Notes: a model not told the origin generated them from the letters alone. 12,282 nucleotides of DNA from Lachnospiraceae bacterium UBA3821 (GCA_002368865.1 DFDT01000040.1:1-12282); one strand, 5' to 3'; shown: positions 1-8,407, numbered from the stretch's first letter. Program-made: numbers and translations.

Positions 1-605
1 AGTCGCGCGACCTCTTCACTCATCATTTTCCGCTGTATCAGTTCCTGCATCTGCGGAAACACTTTCGGAACCTTGCGCACACACAGATACGGCTCCTTGT
101 ACGTATTTACCAATGGCATGGATAATGTAAAACGCAGGATAAAATCCGGATGACTCTCCGTGTCCGTGAAACGCTGGATCGCGTTGAGATTTGATATGTT
201 CACCTGATTCTTGGTGGCGATATAGTCAATAAACTGACGGTATTCTTTCTCCGATGCAAACGCGATCCCCGCGTCCATGCGCTTTCCCATACGCTTGATC
301 CGGATATTGTCATAGCTGATCACCCGGATGTCGGAAATGGTCGGATCATCCATCAGAACAGACAATCTGGAATACCCAAAAATATACTGCTCAAAGGCTT
401 CCATGATCTGCCGCTCCGTTTCCTTCGTCTGCGGATCAAAGCGATGCAGGTGTTCCGCCGCTTCCCTGAGGAATTCTACCTTTCCCAAATTTCCTTTTCT
501 CAGCTGCATCAAAGAATTTTGCTTTTGTGTCAGATAGTCATCCAGCAGACGTCTCAACCCGGCATCCACCGATGCTTCCTGATTCAGTTGTACTTTTTCT
601 TTCAT
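1..605 (-). CDS. CpaF/TadA-type secretion ATPase, N-terminal part (cut by window edge)
   Basis: The open frame runs without a stop from an ATG at 605-603 off the left edge, giving 201 codons. The start is fixed by a good ribosome site (GTAGGAGGT) about 5 nt upstream. Residues 76-110 read like the N-terminal domain of the CpaF/TadA/VirB11 family: FGYSRLSVLMDDPTISDIRV followed shortly by RIKRMGKR, matching the family pattern of a 'low-lying target, DPTV(S/T)DI, single short strand with a basic GK' before the ATPase core. The first 60 residues are charged and probably helical. The Walker A, Asp box and Walker B region lies outside the window, so ATPase activity is inferred from family only. Such proteins are cytoplasmic hexamers that power Tad/type IV pili or type II/IV secretion; pilin or membrane partners would be expected further left. 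It could also belong to an uncharacterised Clostridia-specific branch. Confidence 0.8.
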   Translation of the reverse strand, partial: MKEKVQLNQEASVDAGLRRLLDDYLTQKQNSLMQLRKGNLGKVEFLREAAEHLHRFDPQTKETERQIMEAFEQYIFGYSRLSVLMDDPTISDIRVISYDNIRIKRMGKRMDAGIAFASEKEYRQFIDYIATKNQVNISNLNAIQRFTDTESHPDFILRFTLSMPLVNTYKEPYLCVRKVPKVFPQMQELIQRKMMSEEVAR

Positions 606-653
606 TCTACCTCCTACTTATATCCTTCTGTGGAAATTTGTTTGACACCATGA

Positions 654-682
654 TTGTTTTTGCCGTTCCCGTATGGTATAAT
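654..682 (+). promoter_or_regulatory. Sigma-A promoter with extended -10 for the 40-aa peptide
   Basis: A perfect TATAAT at 677-682 is preceded by TGG at 674-676, giving an extended -10. A partial -35, TTGTTT, lies at 654-659 with a 17-nt spacer. It sits about 44 nt before the ATG at 726. A TTGACA at 642-647 is also present but is 29 nt from the -10, too far to pair with it. Confidence 0.7.
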
Positions 683-725
683 ATGAGCCAAGGTACTCAA
701 TCGATCAAAAAAGGAGGAAGGATTT

Positions 726-848
726 ATGGGCTCCATGTTTTTTTTGTTAGGCGGCGGACTGCTCATCATTATTTTTGCCGTGGTAATTTCAGTGGTATCT
801 TCCGTTGTATCTGCAATTGCCGCAGATCAGGACGACTCTGAGGATTAA
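726..848 (+). CDS. 40-aa single-span membrane peptide, function unknown
   Basis: I do not recognise this protein. It is nevertheless a convincing gene: a very strong ribosome site (AAGGAGG at 711-717) sits 8 nt before the ATG, and an extended -10 promoter lies further upstream. The peptide starts MGSMFFLLGGG, continues as an almost unbroken hydrophobic stretch rich in Ile and Val from about residue 4 to 33 (with a Ser-Val-Val-Ser-Ser patch at 22-29), and ends in an acidic tail (DQDDSED). That is the layout of a one-pass membrane peptide. It has no positive N-terminal charge, no lipobox and no Cys. It is the only plus-strand gene seen, and is divergent from the secretion ATPase gene. It could be a membrane regulator, a complex subunit or a type I toxin-like peptide; the sequence does not decide between these. 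Confidence 0.7.
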   Translation: MGSMFFLLGGGLLIIIFAVVISVVSSVVSAIAADQDDSED

Positions 849-969
849 TCCTGCCAATCGGTGTCAGCTAACTTCTTTATTATTTTTCTTTGTCATTTGT
901 AAATTGGGAAATACGCGGCGATACGCCTTCGATTTCTTTGAATAGAATATGCATTTCTGATATGGCAAT

Positions 970-998
970 ATATTACATTTTTTTACAATCGTTGTCAA
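970..998 (-). promoter_or_regulatory. Near-consensus minus-strand promoter in the 849-1105 gap
   Basis: Read on the minus strand, TTGACA (998-993) and TAATAT (975-970) are separated by exactly 17 nt. Transcription would start near 963 and run left. The next minus-strand gene is the secretion ATPase at 605, so the transcript would carry a leader of about 360 nt complementary to the 40-aa peptide gene. The rest of 849-1026 is AT-rich and holds no gene I can support. Confidence 0.55.
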
Positions 999-1026
999 TA
1001 GTCAAAATAAATATTTTTTTGCGCAT

Positions 1027-1072
1027 AAAAACAGGACCGCATTCTCTTGGCTTGGAATGCGATCCTGTTTTT
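1027..1072 (-). terminator. Bidirectional hairpin terminator after the isomerase gene
   Basis: An 18-bp inverted repeat with one mismatch (AAAAACAGGACCGCATTC at 1027-1044 against 1055-1072) encloses a 10-nt loop. On the minus strand the stem ends in a run of five U, 33 nt beyond the stop of the isomerase gene. The plus strand also ends in five U, so it may terminate the 40-aa peptide transcript as well. Confidence 0.85.
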
Positions 1073-1105
1073 GACTTTCTTATGAAATTTCCTTATCCAG
1101 CTTTC

Positions 1106-2590
1106 TTATGCAAACGGATTCTCTGTGGGATACCGCACACCCTTCGGTTGGTTATAGTCCAGATCCTCCACCGGAACACCCACATACTTGAACACCTCGT
1201 ACAGTGCCTTTCCAAAATGACCGAAGGCAACCGCACCGTGATGCGGGAAATTCTTTTCGATCAACACATGTCTGTAAAACCGTCCCATCTCTGAGATCGC
1301 AAACACGCCGATGCTGCCGAAAGAACGAGTCGCAACAGGCAGTACCTCTCCTTGGGCAATATAGGCCCGCAGCTTGTTGTCAGAGGTGGATTGCAGACGG
1401 TAGAAAGTAATCTCTCCCGGCAGGATATCTCCCTCCAGCGTTCCCTGCGTTACCTCCTCCGGCAGGTTTCTGGCCATGATCATCTGATACTTCATATTAC
1501 AGAACGCAAGTTTTTTCGAGCAGGTATTTCCGCAGTGGAAGCCCATAAACGTATCTTTGTGGGTGTAATCAAACTTACCTTGAATGGACTCTTCATACAT
1601 GTCATCCGGCACGGAATTATTGATGTCCAACAGAGTGACTGCATCTTCACTGACACAGGTTCCGATGAATTCACTGAGCGCTCCGTAGATATCCACTTCG
1701 CACGAGACAGGAATCCCCATGCCTGTCAACCGGCTGTTCACATAGCAGGGCACAAACCCGAACTGTGTCTGGAACGCTGGCCAGCACTTCCCGGCAATGG
1801 CCACATATTTCCGGTAGCCTTTGTGCGCCTCTACCCAGTCCAGAAGCGTCAATTCATATTGGGCAAGCCTTGGCAGCACCTCGGGCTTTAAATTGCCCCT
1901 TCCGAGCTCCTCTTCCATCTCTTTTACTTTGGCAGGAATCCGCTCATCTCCTTCATGCTTCTTAAAGGCCTCAAACAGATCCAGCTCGGAATTTTCCTCA
2001 ATCTCCACACCCAGATTAAACAACTGCTTGATCGGTGCATTGCAGGCAAGGAAATTCAGCGGTCTGGGGCCAAAAGAAATGATCTTCAGATCGGACAATC
2101 CGATGATTGCCCTTGCGATCGGCAGGAAATCGTGCAGCATCTCGGCACATTCCGCCGCATTTCCCACCGGATACTCCGGAATATAAGCCTTGACATTGCG
2201 CAGCTTCAGATTATAGCTGGCATTCAGCATGCCGCAATACGCATCCCCGCGTCCGCCCACCAGGTCATTCTGGCTCTCCTCCGCAGCCGCGATGAACATA
2301 GCCGGTCCGTCAAAATGCTTTGCCAGCAAGGTCTCCGCAATCTCCGGTCCAAAGTTTCCCAGGTACACGCACAAGGCATTGCAGCCTGCCTTTTTGATAT
2401 CCTCCAGCGCCTGTACCATATGGATCTCACTTTCCACGATACAGATCGGGCACTCATAAACACCCTCGTCTCCGTACTTTTTCCGGTAGGCGTCCATCAA
2501 TGCCTTCCGTCTGTTCACGGACAGGCTTTCCGGGAAACAATCCCGGCTCACTGCGACTACGCCTACCTTTACCTGCGGTAAATTATTCAT
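1106..2590 (-). CDS. L-fucose/L-arabinose isomerase family protein
   Basis: This 494-aa protein looks like a ketol isomerase of the L-fucose isomerase fold, in the shorter COG2407-like branch (E. coli FucI is about 591 aa). It would convert an aldose to a ketose with a divalent metal. Likely metal ligands are Glu298 (SCEVDIYG) and Asp322 (LLDINN). Their 24-residue spacing equals that of Glu337/Asp361 in E. coli FucI, and a His pair at 450-451 (FPHHGAV) is the candidate third ligand. The N-terminal domain starts VKVGVVAVSRDCFPES. An upstream ATG (2611) is open, but the ribosome site AAAGGAGG falls inside that extension and 8 nt before the ATG at 2590-2588, so the shorter start is chosen. The gene lies 47 nt after xylB and ends at a hairpin terminator. 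The substrate is uncertain: L-fucose, D-arabinose, L-arabinose and D-xylose are all possible from family membership. Confidence 0.85.
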   Translation of the reverse strand: MNNLPQVKVGVVAVSRDCFPESLSVNRRKALMDAYRKKYGDEGVYECPICIVESEIHMVQALEDIKKAGCNALCVYLGNFGPEIAETLLAKHFDGPAMFIAAAEESQNDLVGGRGDAYCGMLNASYNLKLRNVKAYIPEYPVGNAAECAEMLHDFLPIARAIIGLSDLKIISFGPRPLNFLACNAPIKQLFNLGVEIEENSELDLFEAFKKHEGDERIPAKVKEMEEELGRGNLKPEVLPRLAQYELTLLDWVEAHKGYRKYVAIAGKCWPAFQTQFGFVPCYVNSRLTGMGIPVSCEVDIYGALSEFIGTCVSEDAVTLLDINNSVPDDMYEESIQGKFDYTHKDTFMGFHCGNTCSKKLAFCNMKYQMIMARNLPEEVTQGTLEGDILPGEITFYRLQSTSDNKLRAYIAQGEVLPVATRSFGSIGVFAISEMGRFYRHVLIEKNFPHHGAVAFGHFGKALYEVFKYVGVPVEDLDYNQPKGVRYPTENPFA

Positions 2591-2637
2591 AAAACCATCC
2601 TCCTTTTGCATTCCCCTTTGTCTGATTCATCTTAAAT

Positions 2638-4116
2638 TTATTTTGCAAGGATCTCATACACCTGTTTGCAGGCCGGGTAGATTTCCCTGAACTTTAAATA
2701 ACATATGTTATATTTTCTTATCAGTTCCTGCTCCGGCTCTACGGTATCTGTGACCCGCACAAATTTGCGGGCAATCTCCTCCACAGATGCATACTCTCCG
2801 GCGGCCACCGCAGCCAACATAGCGGCTCCCATGGCAGGACCTTCCTCCGTTTCCACCACATCCACTTTCATAGCCAACACATTGGCTATGATCTTCTTCC
2901 AAAGCGGACTTTTCGCACCGCCACCGCAGATCTTCGTACGCTCCGGGCAGACTCCCAACGATCTTGCCACCTCCAAAGAATCTCGCAGTGCAAACGCCAC
3001 TCCCTCCAGCACAGCCTGTGTCATATCCGCCCGAGTGGTATCCATGCTCATTCCGATAAACGTACCTCTGGCGTTGGGATCATTGTGCGGAGACCGCTCT
3101 CCCATGAGATAGGGCAGAAAAAACACCCGGTTTTCCCCCAGTTTCTCCTCCGTGATCCCGGCCTGCTCTCCGGCATAATCTGTGACACCCATCACATCAT
3201 CCATCCACCATTTATTACAGGAGGCAGCGCTCAGCATACATCCCATCAGGTGATATTTCCCGTCCGCATGTGCAAAGGAATGCAGTGCATTGTGGGAATC
3301 CACACCAAAATTTCGGGAGGAGATGAAAACCGTCCCGCTGGTGCCCAACGAAATATTGCAGGAGCCGTCTCCTACGGTTCCTGTTCCCACCGCCGCAGCG
3401 GCATTGTCGCCGGCTCCCGCCGCCACGATACAGGTCTTGGGGATCCCAAGCTTCTGTGCGATCTCCGGTAACACACATCCAACCTTCTCGTAACTTTCAT
3501 AGCACTTCGGCAGCTGATCCTCCCGCACACCACAGATTTTACACATCTCCTTCGACCAGCAGCGATTTTTCACATCAAACAACAGCATCCCCGATGCATC
3601 AGATACATCCGTACAGTGAATGCCTGTAAGGCGGTACGCCAGATAATCCTTCGGTAGCATGATCTTTGCGATCCCGGCAAAATGCTCCGGTTCATTGTTG
3701 CGCAACCACAAGAGCTTCGGTGCCGTAAAACCGGCAAAGGCAATGTTCGCTGTATATTCGGATAGCTTCTCCCGGCCGATCACCTGATTAAGGTAATCAC
3801 ATTCCTTCTGCGTCCTTCCGTCATTCCACAGGATCGCCGGACGGATCACCCGATCCTCCGCATCCAGAATGACGAGTCCGTGCATCTGTCCGCCGAAACT
3901 GATGCCCGCCACCTGCTCTCTGTCTGCATCCACCAGCAATTCCTGCAAACCATCTATCGTCTGTTTCCACCAGTCCTCCGGATCCTGCTCTGACCACCCG
4001 GGCTGCGGAAAAAAGATCGGATACTCTCTTGACACAATTTTTTTAATTTTCCCCTGAGAATCCATCAAAAGCAGCTTCAATGCAGAAGTTCCCAGATCAA
4101 TGCCGATATACAACAT
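2638..4116 (-). CDS. xylB: Xylulokinase, FGGY carbohydrate kinase
   Basis: This cytoplasmic kinase would phosphorylate D-xylulose with ATP to D-xylulose 5-phosphate, feeding the pentose phosphate pathway. At 492 aa it has the normal length for the family. Residues 3-12 (YIGIDLGTSA) form the N-terminal phosphate-binding loop with Asp7. The GISFGGQMHGLVILD segment at 71-85 carries the QMHG signature typical of xylulokinases rather than glycerol or gluconate kinases. GAGDN at 234-238 gives the catalytic Asp237. ISLGTSGTVF (255-264) and GGGAKSPLW (398-406) are the second-domain ATP-site and FGGY signatures. The start is supported by AAAGGAGG about 8 nt before the ATG. The gene follows the transglutaminase stop by 29 nt and precedes the isomerase gene by 47 nt, so the pair is almost certainly co-transcribed. 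No cre-like operator was recognised. Ribulose or another ketose as a side substrate is possible given the partner isomerase. Confidence 0.9.
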   Translation of the reverse strand: MLYIGIDLGTSALKLLLMDSQGKIKKIVSREYPIFFPQPGWSEQDPEDWWKQTIDGLQELLVDADREQVAGISFGGQMHGLVILDAEDRVIRPAILWNDGRTQKECDYLNQVIGREKLSEYTANIAFAGFTAPKLLWLRNNEPEHFAGIAKIMLPKDYLAYRLTGIHCTDVSDASGMLLFDVKNRCWSKEMCKICGVREDQLPKCYESYEKVGCVLPEIAQKLGIPKTCIVAAGAGDNAAAAVGTGTVGDGSCNISLGTSGTVFISSRNFGVDSHNALHSFAHADGKYHLMGCMLSAASCNKWWMDDVMGVTDYAGEQAGITEEKLGENRVFFLPYLMGERSPHNDPNARGTFIGMSMDTTRADMTQAVLEGVAFALRDSLEVARSLGVCPERTKICGGGAKSPLWKKIIANVLAMKVDVVETEEGPAMGAAMLAAVAAGEYASVEEIARKFVRVTDTVEPEQELIRKYNICYLKFREIYPACKQVYEILAK

Positions 4117-4145
4117 ACCTGTCGCCTCCTTTTCCCGATAAACGC

Positions 4146-6386
4146 CTATATGCTTCCTGTCCTTTGTTTTGCACGGCCCCTGCAGACTTTGCGGAGTGCC
4201 TTTACCATGGACAGGGTCTCCTCATAACCGCTCTCCGCTTCCTCACCGAAAAAGGCATAATAGAGAGCCTGTTCTTCAGTATCTGAAATCTCTGCGCCAT
4301 AATGCTCCCGCACAAAATCCAATTGTTCCTTTACGGTACGATACACCGCAAATCCTTTGTATTTCTTAGACAGATCTGCTTTTAATTTTCCGTATTCCAG
4401 ATGCACCTGCTGCCGCAGGGGCAGCGCATGCTCCCTACGAATCCGCCTGGCAGCCCCGACTCCCATGATCAAAAGAACAGCCATCCCCCCTACGACCAGC
4501 ACATAACTAAAGCCTCCAAGCGCTGTTTCCAGATAGGTTCCTATCGTATCCATTCCAAGATTCACCTGATTACCGCCATTGTCACCGACGTTGTTATTAT
4601 TCATGAACGCTTCCCAGAAAGATGTCGTCTCCTGCTCTGTCGACGCAGGTGTGGGATCCACTACAATCCATCCACGTCCTGCAAGATAGATTTCCACCCA
4701 GCCATGTGCTCTGGCATCAGAAACTTCCAATTCTACCAGTGCGGTTTGTCCAAACGGCATAAATCCATCATAATAATCCTCAAATGCTGCACCCTCCACC
4801 AGTTCACCGGCATCTATCACATCATAGTAAGAAAAGGCATATCCTTCCACATACCGCGCCGGAATTCCCATATAACGGAATAACATGGTCGCTGCCGACG
4901 CAAAGTGTGCACAATATCCTCGTCTGCTCTCTAAGAGAAAAAATGTAATATAATCATAATTTCTGTAATTGTATGGCGGCCGTAAAGTATAGGAATATTT
5001 ATTTTGAAAATAATCTACTATCTGATTAGCGATCTCTTCCGGCGTCCCCTCGAATTCTCCTTCTTTACACGCATATTTTACAGCTTCCAAGCACCTTTCC
5101 GGCACGGTCAAATAAGCAGGATCTATCTCCTGCGGCGGAATCGTAACCATGCCACCTGAAGGATAGTAAGTATAAGTTACCTTATCTCCTTCTTTCACAA
5201 CAGCATTCTCATCTGAATAATATGGTCGATACTCATACAACTCCGATGCGCCTACATTTTCAATTTCCATGATGCCTTTGCCCTGTTCTTCCGGTGTATG
5301 CTCATACGCGTATTTCCTGGCCTCTATAGTTCCGATCATCAATCCGTCTCCAGGCAGAGTGTCACCTGCTCTGGTCCATTTGTCTCCTTCATAATTTTTA
5401 CCGGTAAAAGCCTTTAGGTAAACCGACTGATAACTATAAGGTGTATAGCGCACGATCAAGTCCGTTTCATAATCCGCCATCGGACCTGTTGTTCCCGGAT
5501 TCAGAATACCTCCGCTGATTCCACCACCGGTTGTCTGTCCCTGGAACAATGCCAGCATGCCAAATTGTGCAAAAGCAGCAGCAGCCTTTTCCGTCCCGCC
5601 TTTATACTTATTTTCCGGCACACTTGTTTCATAGATTCCCTGGGGTATCAAAAAAGAAGCCGTCCGTACCAGGAGCATCGCAAAAACCGCCATTACAGGT
5701 AAAACATACCGCATCTGCCCGGACAAATGTTCCTTTACCGCTGTTCCATGCAGAGCCGCCACCGCAGCATAACCGGTCAGCAAAAACAGAATGTAGATCA
5801 ATTCCGGAGTCTTGCCAAAATAAAAAGGAAAAACAAACGGTGAAAATGTCAGGATCAATACCTTTGTCAAACTGGCTTTATTCTGCATGTGAATATTCAA
5901 CAGAATGCACCCCACCATACCGATAAAAAGCACAAACACAGAAACCGCCGTATACTCATCTTCCACCATCAGGGCATAATCTGTACCGTTAGCAATATTC
6001 AGATAGTCTCTCGCCACCTCCAGAATTCTGTTCATGATGGCATAGTAACCGCTGTTGATCACCCAGTAATTTGAGATTGCGATATAAAAATACGCCACCA
6101 GCACCGACACATTGACCAGGTTCATCAGCCACTTCTTTCCGGTCTCATAAACTACACTCAAAAACAGGGCAAAAAAGAAAATGAGCAACATACAAATGCC
6201 CTTATTGTACTCCATCTCATAGGCAGACAAAAAACCGCCTATAGCTCCATAAACAATCAAAAAAAGCAGCAAAGTCTTTGCCAATGCCGCAAACATATCA
6301 AAAGAATGCTCCGGCCCATTTTGCCGCAACACCAATTCCTCTGTTACCTTCTTTTTTTCAAAAAATGTTTTACCGAATATACGCAC
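4146..6386 (-). CDS. TgpA-like membrane transglutaminase-domain protein
   Basis: This 746-aa membrane protein has about seven predicted spans in the first 250 residues (for example 33-55, 63-80, 86-107, 147-165, 173-190, 194-212 and 226-248). A large outside region follows (about 255-620), then one span near 627-645 and a cytoplasmic tail of about 100 residues. The transglutaminase-like core carries a complete Cys-His-Asp triad: Cys492 in RRGYCAHFASA, His561 in ARAHGWVEIY and Asp577 in WIVVDPTP. The layout matches TgpA-type proteins encoded beside DUF58 and MoxR genes. They may act as peptidase or crosslinking enzymes on envelope substrates; the true substrate is unknown. The start is a GTG at 6386-6384, 17 nt inside the DUF58 gene, with a weak GGGAG upstream; a downstream ATG (codon 31) is possible but would remove charged N-terminal residues only. 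The overlap implies translational coupling. Confidence 0.88.
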   Translation of the reverse strand: MRIFGKTFFEKKKVTEELVLRQNGPEHSFDMFAALAKTLLLFLIVYGAIGGFLSAYEMEYNKGICMLLIFFFALFLSVVYETGKKWLMNLVNVSVLVAYFYIAISNYWVINSGYYAIMNRILEVARDYLNIANGTDYALMVEDEYTAVSVFVLFIGMVGCILLNIHMQNKASLTKVLILTFSPFVFPFYFGKTPELIYILFLLTGYAAVAALHGTAVKEHLSGQMRYVLPVMAVFAMLLVRTASFLIPQGIYETSVPENKYKGGTEKAAAAFAQFGMLALFQGQTTGGGISGGILNPGTTGPMADYETDLIVRYTPYSYQSVYLKAFTGKNYEGDKWTRAGDTLPGDGLMIGTIEARKYAYEHTPEEQGKGIMEIENVGASELYEYRPYYSDENAVVKEGDKVTYTYYPSGGMVTIPPQEIDPAYLTVPERCLEAVKYACKEGEFEGTPEEIANQIVDYFQNKYSYTLRPPYNYRNYDYITFFLLESRRGYCAHFASAATMLFRYMGIPARYVEGYAFSYYDVIDAGELVEGAAFEDYYDGFMPFGQTALVELEVSDARAHGWVEIYLAGRGWIVVDPTPASTEQETTSFWEAFMNNNNVGDNGGNQVNLGMDTIGTYLETALGGFSYVLVVGGMAVLLIMGVGAARRIRREHALPLRQQVHLEYGKLKADLSKKYKGFAVYRTVKEQLDFVREHYGAEISDTEEQALYYAFFGEEAESGYEETLSMVKALRKVCRGRAKQRTGSI

Positions 6387-7410
6387 CTTTATATGCTCCC
6401 GCCTGCACCAACACGTAACTCTCTCCCGGGTGCTCCATCTCCATCTGTGCTCTTGCGCTTCCCGGCTCTCTCTTACCGTTTCCGCTCAGGATCTGCCCCA
6501 CTGCGGCATCTAACTCTCCCAGTTCCGCAATATAACGGCTCTGTAATTCTTTCCCCGTTCCGGACCAGTACAATTGCACCGGATACTCCTTCTCCAAAAA
6601 TAGCTGACCCAGATAAGAAAGGGCATCCATCAGTTCATCATTCTCCTGCTTATGATCTGTCAGCGGCAAGAGCAGATTGATCTTTTGCTTTCCGGATTTC
6701 AGCCTCTCACGCACCATCAGTCTGTTCTGTTTCGCTGTAAGCTTCCAATGAATATTTTTCAATTCATCTCCCGGTATATACTCTCTGATCTCATAATCCG
6801 GATTGTATTCCGTTCCCCGCTGTTTGCTCTCGTCCTCCTTTGGAAAGCCCTCCACACAACTATAAATTTCTTCATCTGGGGCAAGTGTCGGCGTAGGATA
6901 AGCTACTACTCCGCTGTCCCTGACGGTACACCCCTCCAGATAAAACAAATGAAACAGATCATAAACCACAAAAGACAGAATCTTGGTTTCAATCCGACCG
7001 GCATACTGACTTTCCAATGACTGTCTGATCTCACAGCCCTTCACCGGCGCCAGCCACAACCGCACTTTTTTCTCCTGAAAATAATCCGTAAAGACATTTC
7101 CCCAACTGTAGCTCAGATCCGCGCTGAATCCCAAAAATCTCCGGGGATTCCCTACCCGGATCAAAAAGGGAAAATCTGCTCCCCGCCCCACTCTTCCCTG
7201 CGGGATCACGGTTTCCGCTTTGATCAGATCCTTGCTGGTCGTCAGGGAAAATATCGATGCAACTGCACATCCAACCATCAGGATCAGCGCCATGAGAAGC
7301 AGATAACTTCTGAAAAACCACCAACTGAGAAACGCCAATCCAAACAGGACTCCAAATCGAATCCAACCCAAAATGCTTGGGCGCAATCTTATTTCTTTTA
7401 GACGATCCAT
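6370..7410 (-). CDS. DUF58 domain membrane protein
   Basis: The 346-aa product has two adjacent hydrophobic spans near residues 15-31 and 35-56, then a soluble portion with the DUF58 hallmark at 205-227, whose core reads REYIPGDELKNIHWKLTAK. DUF58 proteins have a von Willebrand A-like fold and are habitually encoded next to MoxR ATPases, which are thought to remodel them; the role here is inferred from that context. The frame is open further upstream, but the start chosen (ATG at 7410-7408) shares one base with the TGA stop of moxR (TGATG), a typical coupled start. The extra 33 upstream residues overlap moxR and do not resemble the family. The 3' end overlaps the transglutaminase start by 17 nt. 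Confidence 0.87.
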   Translation of the reverse strand: MDRLKEIRLRPSILGWIRFGVLFGLAFLSWWFFRSYLLLMALILMVGCAVASIFSLTTSKDLIKAETVIPQGRVGRGADFPFLIRVGNPRRFLGFSADLSYSWGNVFTDYFQEKKVRLWLAPVKGCEIRQSLESQYAGRIETKILSFVVYDLFHLFYLEGCTVRDSGVVAYPTPTLAPDEEIYSCVEGFPKEDESKQRGTEYNPDYEIREYIPGDELKNIHWKLTAKQNRLMVRERLKSGKQKINLLLPLTDHKQENDELMDALSYLGQLFLEKEYPVQLYWSGTGKELQSRYIAELGELDAAVGQILSGNGKREPGSARAQMEMEHPGESYVLVQAGAYKGAYIR

Positions 7411-8330
7411 CAGACAGCCTGTATCCTTTCCGTAATATCCAGGATCACCTGTTCCACATCCATCCCCTCTGCGCGGGATTTCGCATTCAGATGAATCCTG
7501 TGTCTCCACACATCATTGATCACACCCAGCACATCCTCCGGGATCACATAATCCCCGCCGCGCATCAGCGCCATAGCCCGTGCCATCTTCAGCAGTGCAA
7601 TGCTTCCTCTGGGGCTGGCACCCAGCGCGATCCTCGGATCTCTGCGGGTCTCCTCCGTCAGATTGGTAATATACTCCAAAATATTATCTTCCACATGCAA
7701 GGTCTCCGCCTGCCGCTTCAGTTCCAGCAGCCGTTCTGTCGTGATCACGCTCTGCACCTGATCCAGCCCCAGCCCGGCGCTGCCGCGCAGAATATCCACC
7801 GCCGCCTCGTGAGAGGGGTACCCCATATTCAGACAGATCAGAAACCGATCCAACTGCGACTCCGGCAGCATCTGCGTACCGGAGGAACCAAACGGGTTCT
7901 CTGTGGCAATGACTGTAAATGGCTTCGGCAATGCATAGGATACGCCGTCCACCGTCACCTTTGCCTCCTCCATCACCTCCAGAAGCGCCGACTGCGTCTT
8001 CGAAGAAGTACGGTTCAGCTCGTCCGCCAGAAACAGATTACAGAAAATAGCTCCCGGCTTATATTCAAATTCCTGGGTCTTGCTGTTGTACATGGTAAAT
8101 CCCACAATGTCGCTGGGCAGCACATCCGGCGTAAACTGCATCCTCTTGTACGCCAGTTCCATGGATTTTCCCAACGCCATCGCCAGCGTCGTCTTACCCA
8201 CACCGGGAATATCCTCCAAAAGCACATGTCCTCCTGCCAGCACCGCCGCCAACACCTTGCGCACCACGCGCTCCTTACCTTTTACCACTTTATTGACTTC
8301 CGTCACGATCTGTTCCAGTTCGTTATTCAT
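7410..8330 (-). CDS. MoxR-family AAA+ ATPase
   Basis: A 306-aa cytoplasmic AAA+ ATPase of the MoxR class, considered a chaperone that matures or activates metal- or VWA-containing partners. Visible motifs are Walker A GVGKTT (43-48, Lys46), Walker B LFLADE (99-104, Asp103/Glu104), sensor 1 in TVIATENPFG (Asn145), a candidate arginine finger in QLDRF (Arg162), and sensor 2 in GASPRG (Arg241). The length and the EDIPGVGKT and LNRTSSKTQSALLEVMEE segments are standard for the family. The ATG at 8330 is preceded by AGAGGA about 9 nt away, a modest ribosome site. It is first in the coupled set moxR-DUF58-transglutaminase and has its own promoter about 80 nt upstream. The likely client is the neighbouring DUF58 protein. 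Confidence 0.93.
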   Translation of the reverse strand: MNNELEQIVTEVNKVVKGKERVVRKVLAAVLAGGHVLLEDIPGVGKTTLAMALGKSMELAYKRMQFTPDVLPSDIVGFTMYNSKTQEFEYKPGAIFCNLFLADELNRTSSKTQSALLEVMEEAKVTVDGVSYALPKPFTVIATENPFGSSGTQMLPESQLDRFLICLNMGYPSHEAAVDILRGSAGLGLDQVQSVITTERLLELKRQAETLHVEDNILEYITNLTEETRRDPRIALGASPRGSIALLKMARAMALMRGGDYVIPEDVLGVINDVWRHRIHLNAKSRAEGMDVEQVILDITERIQAV

Positions 8331-8407
8331 GCCTTGTTCCTCTCATGTTCATATTGTCTGCATACAATTTGCAAGACAGATGCATTCTACGATCAATTCT
8401 ACAATAA

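Noticed and set aside
641..682. TTGACA at 642-647 as the -35 for the TATAAT at 677-682.
   Set aside because: The 29-nt spacer is too long; TTGTTT at 654-659 has the correct 17-nt spacing.
527..841. Plus-strand 104-codon frame across the small peptide gene.
   Set aside because: It starts inside the ATPase gene on the other strand, and the strong ribosome site serves the ATG at 726 in another frame.
882..953. Possible 24-codon minus-strand leader peptide just after the promoter at 970-998.
   Set aside because: No ribosome site, and its start is only about ten bases from the expected transcript start.
1352..1891. Plus-strand open frame of 179 codons opposite the isomerase gene.
   Set aside because: Shadow of a well-supported coding region, with no family features.
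2591..2611. Upstream ATG giving a seven-residue longer isomerase (MQKEDGF).
   Set aside because: The ribosome site AAAGGAGG lies inside that extension and is well placed for the later ATG at 2590.
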